Positions 22,863 to 35,472 of a stretch of DNA of 64,000 bases are shown one piece after another. The notes under the pieces were generated by a model. It was not told where the DNA came from and did no database searches. It was given only the letters and a program-made list of their open reading frames with translations. Where the stretch lies: positions 13,391,451 through 13,455,450 of the forward strand of contig NC_064041.1 of assembly GCF_932526225.1 (NCBI RefSeq). The letters are read 5' to 3'. Source of the DNA: Nematostella vectensis. Taxonomy: Eukaryota > Cnidaria > Anthozoa > Actiniaria > Edwardsiidae. The first letter of the stretch is position 1. Every line of letters starts with the position of its first letter. The translations under genes and the position numbers were made by a program.

Positions 22863-23501
22863 AGTAAGCAGCGATTTGAATCCTTGACCGGCGCCGTTGG
22901 ACAATTAGGTACGCTCGGCTGAACACGGAGCGAAGCAAACAACTTTTGCGCGAGGCTGTCGATACGGATTTCATAATTTTTCGTGGTCTAAAATTCAGAA
23001 CTATCAGTTTTCGAAGCAAGGTAAGTAATCTGTTATCTCTTATTTTTGTTTAATTCATATGACAGATTACTATGCGCCGATGACAGCCTTGCAGACTTTC
23101 CACCTCGCAGGCTAATAATACTTTGCTTCGCTCCCGTGTTCTAATCTAAGTGTACCCTGGCATAGGTCTGCGAGATAAAAATATTTCGTTTGTTGTATTT
23201 TCCTCGCGAATTTCGACGGTATTTGAGTGCTACCGAAAATGGCGCCTCCAACCTTGTTTCTTTCCTTAGTAGGGGGAGAGAAGTCATATATTCCGTTACG
23301 AAAACCCCCCAAAATCGTATATTACACATAAATATGACAACAACAAGGCATGTTCTAAGTTTTAAGGCAATTTTATTGGCAATGTTTCACAAAAAATCGC
23401 GACTTCAATCCACTCGTTTTACCTCTAAGAATAACAGCCGATTCCAAGCTACGAACAAGCTTCGAAACCATTGCCTGGGCTACCTGTGGTTAGCCCAAGT
23501 T

Positions 23502-23747
23502 GAAAAGTCAAATACCTGTGAAGTGTTGTATCTTCTTTGCGCTCTCAGCGCTTCGCATTTCATTATCCCCAAAATTTTATTTCAGATTCTAGGCAAGTAA
23601 GTGACTATCTTTTCAGGAAAATCGACCATTTTTGATAGAGCAATGTACCAGATGCGACTTTTAAGGCCTCAATTTGTCGGTTTAACGATCGTGCAAAATG
23701 ATGGATGCGAGGCTATATTTGAGAAAATCTGTCAAATATTCTATTTT
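23502..23747 (-). repeat. inner inverted arm, right
   Basis: This is the inverse of 17793-18039. It includes 'gcacgatcg...' in reverse and the 'attttgatagagcaatgtacc' block also seen on the left. Confidence 0.75.
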
Positions 23748-24060
23748 AACTGGATTAAGCTGAGATTAAAATAATATTGATATCATATATCCTGGCTGCC
23801 TCCTGTGGTGTTGTTGTGTTTCTGCGCTGTTTATTTTTCGCGTGCAGGTAGCGATACTTGGTTCAAATTTTGTAGTGTTTTTTCGGGGTCAAGCCGAGAA
23901 AAATAAGGAAAAATCCATTAAATATTTAATATTCGTTCGATTTCAAAAAGAAACACATTTTTGTAATCAGGAGACAAATATAAGTCTATAGACAAATTAT
24001 TGAAAAATAATTTTTTTCGAGTATTGCATTTCATCTTGAATGGATTAGCGAAGCGCTTCT

Positions 24061-24402
24061 TAATGCGTTTGGAAAAAAAGCCCAAGATACAAATACATTT
24101 ATTAGATGAGAGGTAAATTTCCTCTCTTTTGCTAGATTCATTTGTGAAAGCGATTGCACTCATTGCGTAATTTGACCTTTTGTAGCAGATAGAGTCTCAT
24201 GTTCACAGCTCCGTTTAGCAGCAAAATGCTGCGACGAAAATGCTGTTGGACTTGTTCTTAATAAACTGTTATGCCTAAATACTGTTTCAACTCGAATTAA
24301 AAGGTATCATGTAAGTACCCCCCCGGATTTGAATGAGGAACTGAGCGAATAAGGAAACAGACGAAAAAGGAACTGCGAATAAGGAACTAACTTCACTCTG
24401 GT
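24061..24402 (-). repeat. outer terminal inverted arm, right
   Basis: The reverse complement matches 16882-17250, from the ACCAG terminus at 24402 down to 'ccaaacgcatta' at 24061. Confidence 0.75.
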
Positions 24403-25880
24403 AGATCATGGCCTGCTTATCATTATTTATTCATTTTATTTCTTTTAGGGTGGTGTATCTCGTTACTGAACCGTCGATACCATATGGTCTGTCCCTTAAA
24501 ACCCACTATCCCGGCATGCTTGGTAATTGTTTTCAGTTTTAAAAATCAAAATTCCTATTTTTCAAAAATATAACCTTCGGGGCATTAAATGGGATTTTAA
24601 TAATAAAATCACGGAAACCAATTTCCTTCTGCTTAGTTGCCTTCGTTGATAAATGTAAAATAGAGGTGATATTTTTATTTTCTTTGTGTCACTTTTTCTT
24701 TTCTCGTGTTCTACTACACGGCCGTATTTGTCAACGTGCGCAACGGGGAATTTATTTTAATAAGTTGAACATCTCTTTTTAGAATATTTTAGGCTCAGGG
24801 TGTACATGTTTTGTAGACTTTTGTTCTTACCTCAGTCAGGTTATTAAAACTGAGCCCAGTACAATCTGCCGCATAGAGAAATATTGTCGGCGTCTTAACA
24901 GAACCCCCCCCCCCCCCCCCCCCAGTGTCACTGGTGAGGGGGTGGCATGTCACCCTGCAGGAAGAAAAACAAAACCTGTCAAAGGGCGGATGAGTCCGTG
25001 CGAGCCAACGGCCAACATGCACTTATGGGCAGGGGACGCCCATTAGCCTAGTTTTGACAAGTTCCCTAAGAGAAGGAAACTTTGAAGTAAAACCAGTTTA
25101 CAAAAGTTTTTGTGTCTTTACGTAAAGCCACATTCACTAGAATTTCAAGCAAAATCTCAGAAATACTCATCTAGATACAAAGAGAGAAAATCATTTCAAC
25201 CTGAAAGGAGGATCCGAATATCCTCATCAAAAATCGGTCCAGCATTATTTCAAGCAACCTTATCACACCTAAGTTTAAAAAGAGCAAATCATTATTGTCA
25301 ACTTCAGAAGAAGGATTCCACATAACATCTTAAAACTGCCCCAAAACTCGCCCGCTAGTGCTTGAATTAGAATCGTATTATCAACGAAGCCATAAAACTC
25401 TATTGGTCGCTTGCTGCTGATGGACCACATCCCAAATGGGCGGGGCCAAGGGGGGTCCTAAAAGGTATCTGTTCTTGTACCTGATGAATTAAATGATTAA
25501 ATTTAAAACGGTGTTGTAATATAATAGAACTGGTCCAATCTTAATGGAAGCTGAAAGCTGTGACCTATGTCACAGAGGTAGGATCATGATGTTAATAGCT
25601 GTGGGCATTTGGCCACGCCCTTGGCCCCCTTGGCCCCCAGCACCGAGCAGTAGACAGAGCGTGACATTGATGGCTTCATTGGTGTACTGTATATACTGTA
25701 TTATAAATTTAAAAGGGTACTTGGGATCACTAAGAGACATATAAAGTAGTTTGATCCGTCAAAGCTTTTAGATTTTAATCAGATTTAGATTATTGTTCTT
25801 ATGCAATCAATATTCCAAACAGTTGAACTCGAGCCTGACAAAAGAATTTTTGTCAATCATCAAGACTTCTTTAGGACAAA
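24403..25880. other. 3' flank of unit B, distal part
   Basis: The unit sequence resumes after the MULE-like insertion and can be followed against 4733-6050 and 40432-41740, with more divergence than among A, C and D. A C-run of about 20 lies at 24903-24922, where the other units also have C-rich tracts. No gene is seen. Confidence 0.65.
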
Positions 25881-25883
25881 CAG

Positions 25884-26016
25884 GGGCGGATCTAGCATTT
25901 TGCTGAGAGGGGGAGAGGGAAGCTGGTCCAATTGCCACAATTCCCTGTATTTTATGCAGTTTCATCGCTAAAATGCACATCCTAAGGCCCTTATTCCCCT
26001 AGTTCCGCTACTGGCA
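25884..26016. mobile_element. short MITE-like element
   Basis: It begins 'caggggcggatctag' and ends 'ctagttccgctactgg', which are imperfect inverse copies. It is non-coding and about 130 bases long. Its right part is repeated at about 29657-29693 as part of the tandem duplication. Confidence 0.45.
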
Positions 26017-26172
26017 GACCCAATAATAATCTATGTATATGTATAATCTATTGATATATAAGCACACGTAGATACATTACAATAAGACAATAAGATGTTA
26101 GAAGTAAACCTCTACCCGCTCACCAGGTTTTGGTGTAAATTCACTGGTTTCGAGACTCGCTATCTAACACTA

Positions 26173-26400
26173 GAAACAGAGTAAGAGAGTCTAGCCGGTC
26201 ATAAGAATATCAAATAAGTAAGAACATAGGGTGGAGATTTACTTACTAGAAACAGAGTAAGAGAGTCTAGCCGGTCATAAGAATATCAAATAAGTAAGAA
26301 CAGAGGGTGGAGATTTACTTACTAGAAACAGAGTAAGAGAGTCTAGCCGGTCATAAGAATATCAAACAAGTAAGAACATAGGGTGGATATTTACTTTTTA
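26173..26400 (+). repeat. three tandem 76-bp repeats
   Basis: Units start at 26173, 26249 and 26325, each 'gaaacagagtaagagagtct...'. The downstream duplicate at about 29848 has a single unit, so the expansion or contraction occurred after the duplication. Confidence 0.85.
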
Positions 26401-26850
26401 TATCTATCTTTTAGGAGCACATTGATATAAATGATGATGTTATTTTGAATATGCCTGTTTTAAAAAGTTCTGTGCAACTGACAAATTTTCCAATGGCAGT
26501 TCCACAACCCAAATATTCTTATGTATATAACTTCGGCTTATACACCTATTTTAAAATACGGTTGCACTCGAGAATCCATGTGCCGTAACCCGCGGTGGTT
26601 CATGGTTAGCGTATAAACGGCTGAATATCTGAAAGCAATGTGAATGTTTATAAAAGAATAAACAAGAATTCTACAAGTTTTGAAACCTGTATTTGTGTTT
26701 TATTTACGCTTATTTGCAAACTGACTTGATACCCATGAAGCACTGCGGGCTACGACACACAGATTCTCGGAGTTCAACCTTATTTGAAATAGGTGTAAAT
26801 CTAAGTGCTTTCGCCGACGATTTCCAACAGCTAAATCGCCCTTCGGCTTC

Positions 26851-28750
26851 CAGTCTACGGAACAGATGCTTATTTGCATAAGCCACTGTCCGGCGTCCTC
26901 GATTCCATGCGACGCCATTTTAAGTCATCGTTTTACAGGGATGAGATAACTTATCAAGCTTTCTACCTAGCTCAATTATAATAAACCCAAGCCTGTACTT
27001 GAGCACATCTTTGTAACATTTCAAAATTTAACGTGAGCAACTTTTCTAGCCGAATTCTTTTAGATTTTTTTCAGGAAACGCACTAAAAGTATTGATATGG
27101 TGGAAGAGAGCTTCTGAGGAGAACAGCGACCGAACAGTGCATTTGGGGGTTTGAGTATGAAGGCTGTTTTACTCAAAGTTTCTAAGCTGATCGCCAAACT
27201 TCGTAAATCATTCACATTAACATGATCATTTCTTAGAAATCTTGAAGATCGGACGTATTTGCTTCTTTCCTTCACTAAAATTTATCGCATTATTGTTCAC
27301 AACAACACACAACAATTTTAATGGCGCATTACGCCTTTCTGATCATTTAAAGCTTCTATTTAAAATTATAAAATTAATTGTCATTGATGACCTCTTAGTT
27401 GGCTCACGGGGGTTTACCTTTGATCTAGCATACATTTGATAACAAAGGCTGTCTGATTTGCAACCATAGCTAAAAATGGGTCTTTTAACTTTTTTTTCAC
27501 TAACCTTTTTGGAGCACTGCAACATGCACTGCGTGGTTTAAATTAGTTTTTAAACAAGAGGACTCTCTCGATTTTAACCGTTTTAACCTGACAAATTAGG
27601 GACTATGGGTCATGACAGTTTGATGACTCTTGTCATAGAGAACCTATTTTGCAAGTTTTTTTCTTTTGTTAATATCAATCATTGGTCATATGTTTACGTT
27701 TTGATTCGATTGAATCGCTTTGCTTAAAAGCTGGTAAAACAACTTTCATAAATGAAACAGCCTACACTATCATATAAATGGCATTTTTTTCTTCTTCAGG
27801 TGGAATACCAAAAGTAATGTTTCTAGCTTCAAAGAGGCTTAAGAGGTATCTTTTCCTGAATTTCTACGTTCTCTCTCGGTGTCTTTGCTATTTACGCACG
27901 CTTTTACGACTAAAACAAAGATTTAGTCGAGACTGAGTGAATGACACACTTTTTAATTTATCCTCCCATTTATTAACGCGTTCACACACCGAGAGTTTAT
28001 TAGTTGGAGATTCATATATTGTACATGATTTTCATAAAGCGAGTCTATGACAAGGTGTACCAAAAATGTTTTTAGAAGCAAACATAATTATTGGCTGCTG
28101 TTGCATTTCTATGCCATTAAAGGACTTATTGCTCTTAATAAAGGGTGCTACGGAAATCAGACCTCCCAGACAAATTCCTGAAGGAATTCTTATCAAAACG
28201 TCCAATACAAACTTTCCAGCGATTTCCACGCCTTTTCGAGATATTTTCGAATATAATTACATGCGTGCACGGTAAAACCATGCAAGCTCGTAATCGTTTA
28301 ATAATTTTAAAACCAGGTTGAAATATGTGCTCAGAGTTCACTCAGATTCAGTAAAACAACAGTTTTAGGTATGCTGTGAGTCTCGGCTTTTAACTTTGCT
28401 TATGACTGGATGTACCAAAAAAGTGAAATTTAGTGAGTAAGAACTTTTCTCATGTGATTCATTCTCTTCAAAATATCGCCACAATCAAATTCTTTTAAGA
28501 CTTCTTAGGAAGTTTATTTGCTAACACGAGATAAGTTGACCCTTATACTTTATTGTCGTGGTGTTTTTTTGTTTAAAAAGTATAACAGGCGTGCATACTA
28601 TCTAATGTTATAAATGTAATAAAACTTCGCAAAACATTGCCTTCGTCAAAGCGTGGGCTGTTGTCATGACAAATGGCAGAAAATGGCGTCGCATGGAATC
28701 GAGAACGCCGGACAGTGGCTTATGCAAATGAGCATCTGTTCAGTAGACTG
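26851..28750. mobile_element. 1900-bp inverted-repeat DNA element with TTC target duplication
   Basis: The ends are CAGTCTAC and GTAGACTG. The terminal inverted repeats are about 70 bp long with about three mismatches (26851-26920 and 28681-28750). TTC flanks both ends (26848-26850 and 28751-28753). The homologous duplicate has the uninterrupted site with one TTC at 30361-30363. The interior has no transposase-like frame, so the element is non-autonomous. A 3-bp duplication and CA... terminus would fit CACTA/EnSpm or Harbinger-type mobilisation; the superfamily is not proven. Confidence 0.85.
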
Positions 28751-31289
28751 TTCCGTTATTCAAAATCCTTGAAGCGTTTCACCGACAAGCACTGAAATGG
28801 TTTCAAGTCAGGCAACCACTGCGCAAGCGCTGTTTAAATTCCCTCAGTTTGAATGAAAACGCCAGAAAGCGGTTTGTTTGGTATCGGTTTTTAGTAATTA
28901 TCTGTGAGGATAAGTGCGATAAGCAAAGTCTGGCGAAACTAGTATTATATGCTTTATCGTCTTGGCAATATATGGTTATCCATCGTACCCTTCGGTCGTA
29001 GAGCTGCCATTTGATATCTGTCTGTCATTCCGGTTACACGGAAAACTGTTGATAAATGAAAAATAAACGCACATAACACTCCCTATGGTCTCTTGCTGTC
29101 TTTATAAGTTCATTATTGTTAAGGCTCCCGCCTTTTTTACACCTCTTCTTGACAATTAATCTACTTATAATATTGTAATATCGAAAAACTGAAAAAAAAA
29201 TGTTTTCTTTTTCTCGGTGTCATTTTTTTGTCTTTTGCTGCAGTTTCTTTAAGGGTTTCAGCACAAAGAAAACAGGGTTACAAAACCCGCACCCACCCCA
29301 CCCCCGGTACCCCACGTGGCCAGTGAATGTGAGAAATCAAATGATTAAATTAAAATAAGTTCGCGACATAAACTAAAGTGGGCATTAACAAATTCAGAGG
29401 TAGTCTATAGTACTTTCTGGTTATTGCTTCTCTTGTGACCCACAGTTAAGTGACCAGCCCTTATTCAAGAAGCTTCTCGGCACAGTCCCACTATACTCCC
29501 CTTGGATCTGAACTGTATTATTCGTGGTATTCGTCCTGGCCATTGAAATTCGTCCTGACACCATTGTGCGAAGGCCATAAAATTGTCACACACTTCCATC
29601 AAAATGGAAGTTTCTAATACTGCAGACCCAAGGGTTTATTGGGGTTAGCTTGACATCCTAAGGCCCTTATTCCCCTAGTTCCGCTACTGGCAGACCCAAT
29701 AATAATCTATGTATATGTATAATCTATTGATATATAAACACACGTAGATACATAACAATAAGACAATAAGATGTTAGAAGTAAACCTCTACCCGCTCACC
29801 AGGTCTTGGTGTAAATTCACTGGTTTCGAGACTCGCTATCTAACACTAGAAACAGAGTAAGAGAGTCTAGCCGGTCATAAGAATATCAAATAAGTAAGAA
29901 CACAGGGTGGAGATTTACTTTTTATATCTATCTTTTAGGAGCACATTGATATAAATGATGATGTTATTTTGAATATGCCTGTTTAAAAAAGTTCTGTGCA
30001 ACTGACAAATTTTCCAATGGCAGTTCCACAACCCAAATATTCTTTTCGGCTTATACACCTATTTTAAAATACGGTTGCACTCGAGAATCCATGTGCCGTA
30101 ACCCGCGGTGGTTTATGGTTAGCGTATAAACGGCTGAATATCTGAAAGCAATGTGAATGTTTATAAAAGAATAAACAAGAATTCTACAAGTTTTGAAACC
30201 TGTATTTGTGTTTTATTTACGCTTATTTGCAAACTGACTTGATACCCATGAAGCACTGCGGGCTACGACACACAGATTCTCGGAGTGCAACCTTATTTGA
30301 AATAGGTGTAAATCTAAGTGCTTTCGCCGACGATTTCCAACAGCCACATCGCCTTCTGGCTTCCGTCATTCAAAATCCTTGAAGCGTTTCACCGACAAGC
30401 ACTGAAATGGTTTCAAGTCAGGCAACCACTGCGCAAGCGCCATTTAGATTCCCTCAGTTTGAATGAAAGACGCCAGAAAGCGGTTTGTTTGGTATCGGTT
30501 TAGTAATTATCTGTGAGGATAAGTGCGATAAGCAAAGTCTGACGAAACTAGTATTATATGCTTTAACCATCTTGGCAATACATGTTTACCCATCGTACCC
30601 TTCGATCGTAGAGCTGCCATTTGATATCTGTCTGTCATTCCGTTTACACGGAAAACTGTGAATGAATGAAACATAAACGCACAAAACACTCCCTATGGTC
30701 TCTTGCTGTCTTTAAAAGTTCTTTATTTTTAAGGCTCACGCCTTTTTTTACACCCCTTCTTGACATTTTTTTTAATTTTAAAAACTACTTATGATATTGT
30801 AACATCGAAATACTGAAAAAAAATGTTTTCTTTTTCTCGGTGTCATTTTTTCATCTTTTGTTGCAGTTTCTTTAAGGGTTTCAGCACAAAGAAAACAGGG
30901 TTGCAAAACCCGCACCCACCCCACCCCCGGTACCCCACGTGGCCAGTGAATGTGAGAAATCAAATGACTAACTTAAAATAAGTTCGCGACATAAACTAAA
31001 GGGGGCATTAACCAATTCAGAGGTAGTCTTTAGTACTTTCTGGCTATTGTTTCTCTTGTGACCCACAGTTAAGTGACCAGCTCTTATTCAAGAAGCTTCT
31101 AGCACAGTCCTACTATACTCCCCTTGGATCTGAACTGTATTATTCGTGGTATTCTTCCTGGCCATTGAAATTCGTCCTGACACCATTGTGCGAAGGCCAT
31201 AAAATTGTCACACAATTCCATCAAAATGGAAGTTTCTAATACTGCAGACCGAAGGGTTTATTGGGGTTAGCTTGAGTGGAAAGCCTTTT

Positions 31290-34200
31290 ATTGAGACTTC
31301 TTCCCTCCTTATGAAAAGCAGGTTACAGGTACAGGTTACGACGGAGTCCCTCAATATGAAAAGTTTTGGGGCAAGTTACAAAGGGGTCCCTTCCTCTAAA
31401 AAGCCTAGTACAAATTACAAAGGGGTCCCTTCCTCTAAAAAGCCTGGTACAGGTTACAAAGGGGTCCCTCACTATAAAAAAAACCTGGTACAGGTTACAA
31501 AAGGGTCCCTCTTTATGAAAAAAGTTTGATAAAGGTCACAAAGGGGTCCTCACTATAAAAAAAAAACCTGGTACAGGTTACAAAGAGTCCCTTCCTCTAA
31601 AAAGCCTGGTACAGGTTACAAAAGGGTCCCTTCCTCTAAAAAGCCTAGTACAGGTTACAAAGGGGTCCCTCACTATAAAAAAAACCTGGTACAGGTTACA
31701 AAAGGGTCCCTCTTTATGAAAAAAGTTTGATAAAGGTAAAAAAGGGGTACCTCACTATAGAAAAAAAAACCTGGTATAGGTTACAAAGAGTCCCTCCCTA
31801 TGAAAAGTTTGGTACAGGTTTCAAAGGGGTCCCTCCCTATAAGAAGCCTTGTACAGGTAACAAACAGGTCTTCCCCTATAAAAAGCCTGGTACCGGTTAC
31901 AAACAGGTCCCTCCCTATAAAAAGACTGGTACAGATTACAAAGGGTACCTTTCTATAAAAATCCTGGTACAGGTTACAAAAAGGTCTCTTTCCTTTAATA
32001 GCCTGGGACAGGTTACAAAGGGGTCCCTCCCGATAAAAAGCCTTGTACAGTTTACAAAGGGTTCCCTTTCTATAAAAACTCTAGTACAGGTTACAAACGG
32101 ATCCCTCCCTATAAAAAGCTTTGTACAGGTTACAAAGGGGTCCCTCACTCTAAAAAGCCTGGTACAGGTTACAAAGGGAACCCTTCCTATAAAAAGCCTG
32201 GTACATGTTACAAAGGGGTCCCTTCCTAAAAAAAGCCTGGTATAGGTTACAAAGGGTCCCTTTCTATAAAAGCCTGGTAAGGTTACAAAGGTGACCCTTC
32301 CTATAAAAAGCCTGGTACAGGTTACAGAGGGTCTCTCCTATTAAAAGCCTGGTACAGTTTACAAAGGGTTCCCTTTCTATAAAAACCTGGTACAGGTAAC
32401 AAACGGGTCCCTCCCTATAAAAAGTCTTGTACAGGTTACAAAGGGGTCCCTTTCTATAAAAAGCCTGGTACAGGTTACAAACAGGTCCCTCCCTATTAAA
32501 CGCCTGGTACAGGTTACAAAGGATCCCTTTCTATAAATAGCCTGGTACAGTTTACAAAGAGGTCCCTTTCTATACAAAAAGCCTGGTACATGTTACAAAG
32601 GGGTCCCTCTATATAAAAAGCATGGTACAGGTTAAAAAGGTGTCCCATTCTATAAAAAGCCTGGTACAGGTTACAAAGGGGTCCCTCATCCCTATAAAAA
32701 GCCTGGTACAGTTTACAAAGGGTTCCCTTTCTATAAAAAGCCTGGTAAGGTTACAAAGGTGTCCCTTCCTATAAAAAGAACTGGTATAAGTTACAAAGGG
32801 TCCCTTCCTATAAAAAGCCTGGTACAGGTTCCAAAGGGTTCCCTTTCTATAAAAATCCTGGTACAGGTTACAAAAGGGTCCCTTTCCTTTAATAGCCTGG
32901 TACAGGTTCCAAAGGGTTCGCTTTCTATAAAAATCCTGGTACAGTTTACAAAGTGTTCCCTCTCTATAGAAAGCCTAGTACAGGTTACAAACGTATCCCT
33001 CCCTATAAAAAGCCTTGTACAGGTTACAAAGGGGTCCCTCACTCTAAAAAGCCTGGTACAGGTTACAAAGGGAACCCTTCCTATAAAAAGCCTGGTACAG
33101 GTTACAAAGGGGTCCCTCACTCTAAAAAGCCTGGTACAGGTTACAAAGGGAACCCTTCCTATAAAAAGCCTGGTACAGGTTACAAAGGGGTCCCTTTCTA
33201 TAAAAGCCTGGTACAGTTTACAAAGGGTTCCCTTTCTATAAAAAGCCTGATAAGGTTACAAAGGTGTCCTTTCCTATAAAAAATCCTGGTACAAGTTACA
33301 AAGGGTCCCTTCCTATAAAAAGCCTGGTACAGGTCCAAAGGGTCTCTCCCAATAAAAAGCTTGGTACAGGTTACAAGGGGGTCCCTCCCTGTAAAGAGCC
33401 TGGTACAGGTTACAAAGGGGTCCCTTTCTATAAAAAGCCTGGTACAGGTTACAAACAGGTCCCTCCCTATTAAACGCCTGGTACAGGTTACAAAGGATCC
33501 CTTTCTATAAATAGCCTGTTACAGTTTACAAAGAGGTCCCTTTCTATACAAAAAGCCTGGTACATGTTACAAAGGGGTCCCTCTATATAAAAAGCATGGT
33601 ACAGGTTAAAAAGGTGTCCCATTCTATAAAAAGCCTGGTACAGGTTACAAAGGGGTCCCTCATCCCTATATAAAGCCTGGTACAGTTTACAAAGGGTTCC
33701 CTTTCTATAAAAAGCCTGGTAATGTTACAAAGGTGTCCCTTCCTATAAAAAGAACTGGTATAAGTTACAAAGGGTCCCTTCCTATAAAAAGCCTGGTACA
33801 GGTTCCAAAGGGTTCCCTTTCTATAAAAATCCTGGTACAGGTTACAAAAGGGTTCCTTTCCTTTAATAGCCTGGTACAGGTTCCAAAGGGTTCCCTTTCT
33901 ATAAAAATCCTGGTACAGTTTACAAAGGGTTCCCTCTCTATAGAAAGCCTAGTACAGGTTACAAACGTATCCCTCCCTATAGAAAGCCTTGTACAGGTTA
34001 CAAAGGGGTCCCTCACTCTAAAAAGCCTGGTACAGGTTACAAAGGGAACCCTTCCTATAAAAAGCCTGGTACAGGTTACAAAGGGGTCCCTCCCGATAAA
34101 AAGCCTGGTACAGTTTACAAAGGGTTCCCTTTCTATAAAAAGCCTAGTACAGGTTACAAACGGATCCCTCCCTATAAAAAGCCTTGTACAGGTTACAAAG

Positions 34201-34860
34201 GGGTCCCTCACTCTAAAAAGCCTGGCACAGGTTACAAAGGGAACCCTTCCTATAAAAAGCCTGGTACAGGTTACAAAGGGGTCCCTCACTCTAAAAAGCC
34301 TGGTACAGGTTACAAAGGGAACCCTTCCTATAAAAAGCCTGGTACAGGTTACAAAGGGGTCCCTTTCTATAAAAGCCTGGTACAGTTTACAAAGGGTTCC
34401 CTTTCTATAAAAAGCCTGATAAGGTTACAAAGGTGTCCTTTCCTATAAAAAATCCTGGTACAAGTTACAAAGGGTCCCTTCCTTTAAAAAGCCTGGTACA
34501 GGTTCCAAAGGGTTCCCTTCCTATAAAAAGCCTGGTACAGGTTCAAAGGGTCTCTCCCAATAAAAAGCTTGGTACAGGTTACAAGGGGGTCCCTCCCTGT
34601 AAAGAGCCTGGTACAGGTTACAAAGGAGTCCTTTCTATTAAAAACCTGGTACAGGTTACAAAGGGGTCCCTCCCTATAAAAAGCCTGGTACAGGTTACAA
34701 AGGGGTCCCTTTCTATAAAAAGCCTGGTACAGGTTACAAAGGGGTACTCTTATAAAAAGCCTGGTACAGGTTACAAAGATGTCCCTTTTATTAAAAGCCT
34801 AGTACAGGTTACAAAGCGGTCCCTTCCTATAAAAAGCCTAGTACAGGTTACAAAGGGGAT
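31290..34860 (+). repeat. 39-bp satellite array, about 90 units
   Basis: The consensus, in pieces, is 'cctataaaaagcctggtac' followed by 'aggttacaaaggggtccctt'. The unit length of 39 (13 codons) and lack of stops keep both strands open, giving frames up to 225 codons on plus and 174 on minus. These are repeat artefacts with mixed frames after indels. A block of about 974 bp (about 32503-33476) recurs at about 33477-34600, a higher-order repeat. The array lies directly against the tandem duplication at its left and unique DNA at its right. Confidence 0.85.
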
Positions 34861-34964
34861 TAGGGTTACCGGGAACCGGATCTGTCTACCGGGAACGGGA
34901 ATCAACATGCTTCAACGGAACGGGATTATCCAAATCTCTTCCTGTTTACTGAAAACATTGTTAA

Positions 34965-34965
<1 letters not shown>

Positions 34966-35003
<38 letters not shown>
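34966..35003. repeat. (TA)n microsatellite
   Basis: About 19 TA units follow 'ttaatc' and precede 'tttcgcattttacc'. Confidence 0.95.
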
Positions 35004-35006
<3 letters not shown>

Positions 35007-35169
35007 CGCATTTTACCTAGGAAACAAAATGCGGTGCGTTATCATATGCAAGAGTCATGCACCGTACGCTTCTTCAGCGTCCCCATAATGCATCGCACGG
35101 CGTCTGTGTGCGATTAAAGGACAGGCTACGTCACCGAGACTCGTACCCAGACGCCAAAATGAGAAGAAA

Positions 35170-35282
35170 CTAAGAAGGAATAATGGAAACATAATTAATG
35201 CGCGGGTTGCCTGTGACAGCGTGCCTAATTAATCGTCACAGGCAACCCGCGCATTAATTATGTTTGCCTTATTCCTTCTTAG
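35170..35282. repeat. 48-bp-arm inverted repeat (hairpin)
   Basis: The left arm 35170-35217 and right arm 35235-35282 are inverse with about two mismatches, separated by a 17-base loop. The core 'gcgcgggttgcctgtgac' pairs with 'gtcacaggcaacccgcgc'. It may be a foldback element or a fused pair of transposon ends. Confidence 0.8.
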
Positions 35283-35472
35283 CGAAGCTCTTTCTCTACT
35301 TCCCCAGTTTGCTCCTAAGATTTGATTAGCTCCGAAAGTATCAATTTCTCCCTCATTTAATTCAGATGTGATCTTTCCCTTCCGACTGCGAAATTTTCCT
35401 TTTTTTAACCTTCCTTATTCCATGTTTAGCTGCTTGTTTCTCTTCACTACTCAAGTCCCACGTTTCATTGTC

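Larger units (their letters stand above)
16882..24402. mobile_element. 7.5 kb MULE-like element with long inverted arms
   Basis: Both ends begin ACCAG[A/T]GTGA (the right end read in reverse complement). Outer arms of about 340-370 bp are inverted repeats (16882-17250 and 24061-24402). A second pair of 247-bp arms lies inside (17793-18039 and 23502-23747). Flanks are AGATCAAGG (16873-16881) and AGATCATGG (24403-24411), a 9-bp target duplication with one mismatch; uninterrupted versions of this site lie after copies A, C and D (for example 40432-40440). Long inverted repeats with a 9-bp duplication are the established hallmark of Mutator-like elements. No transposase frame is visible inside, so this copy appears non-autonomous. 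The interior has its own repeats and one exon-like frame (18739-18906). Confidence 0.75.
25985..31265. repeat. tandem duplication of about 1.7 kb
   Basis: The segment 25985-26850 plus 28751-29645 is repeated as 29650-31265, with small indels. The opening part of each copy ('gacccaataataatctatgt', 'cccgctcaccagg') is a diverged form of the fibrinogen unit's 5' flank, so these are old relics of that family's flanking DNA without the gene. The first copy has been enlarged by the element 26851-28750. Short open frames inside show no domain. Confidence 0.75.

Noticed and set aside
31272-34410. Long frames of up to 225 codons in the 39-bp array
   Set aside because: Equally long frames occur on the opposite strand and in other frames; they follow from a stop-free unit whose length is a multiple of three, with no signal peptide, splice context or domain.
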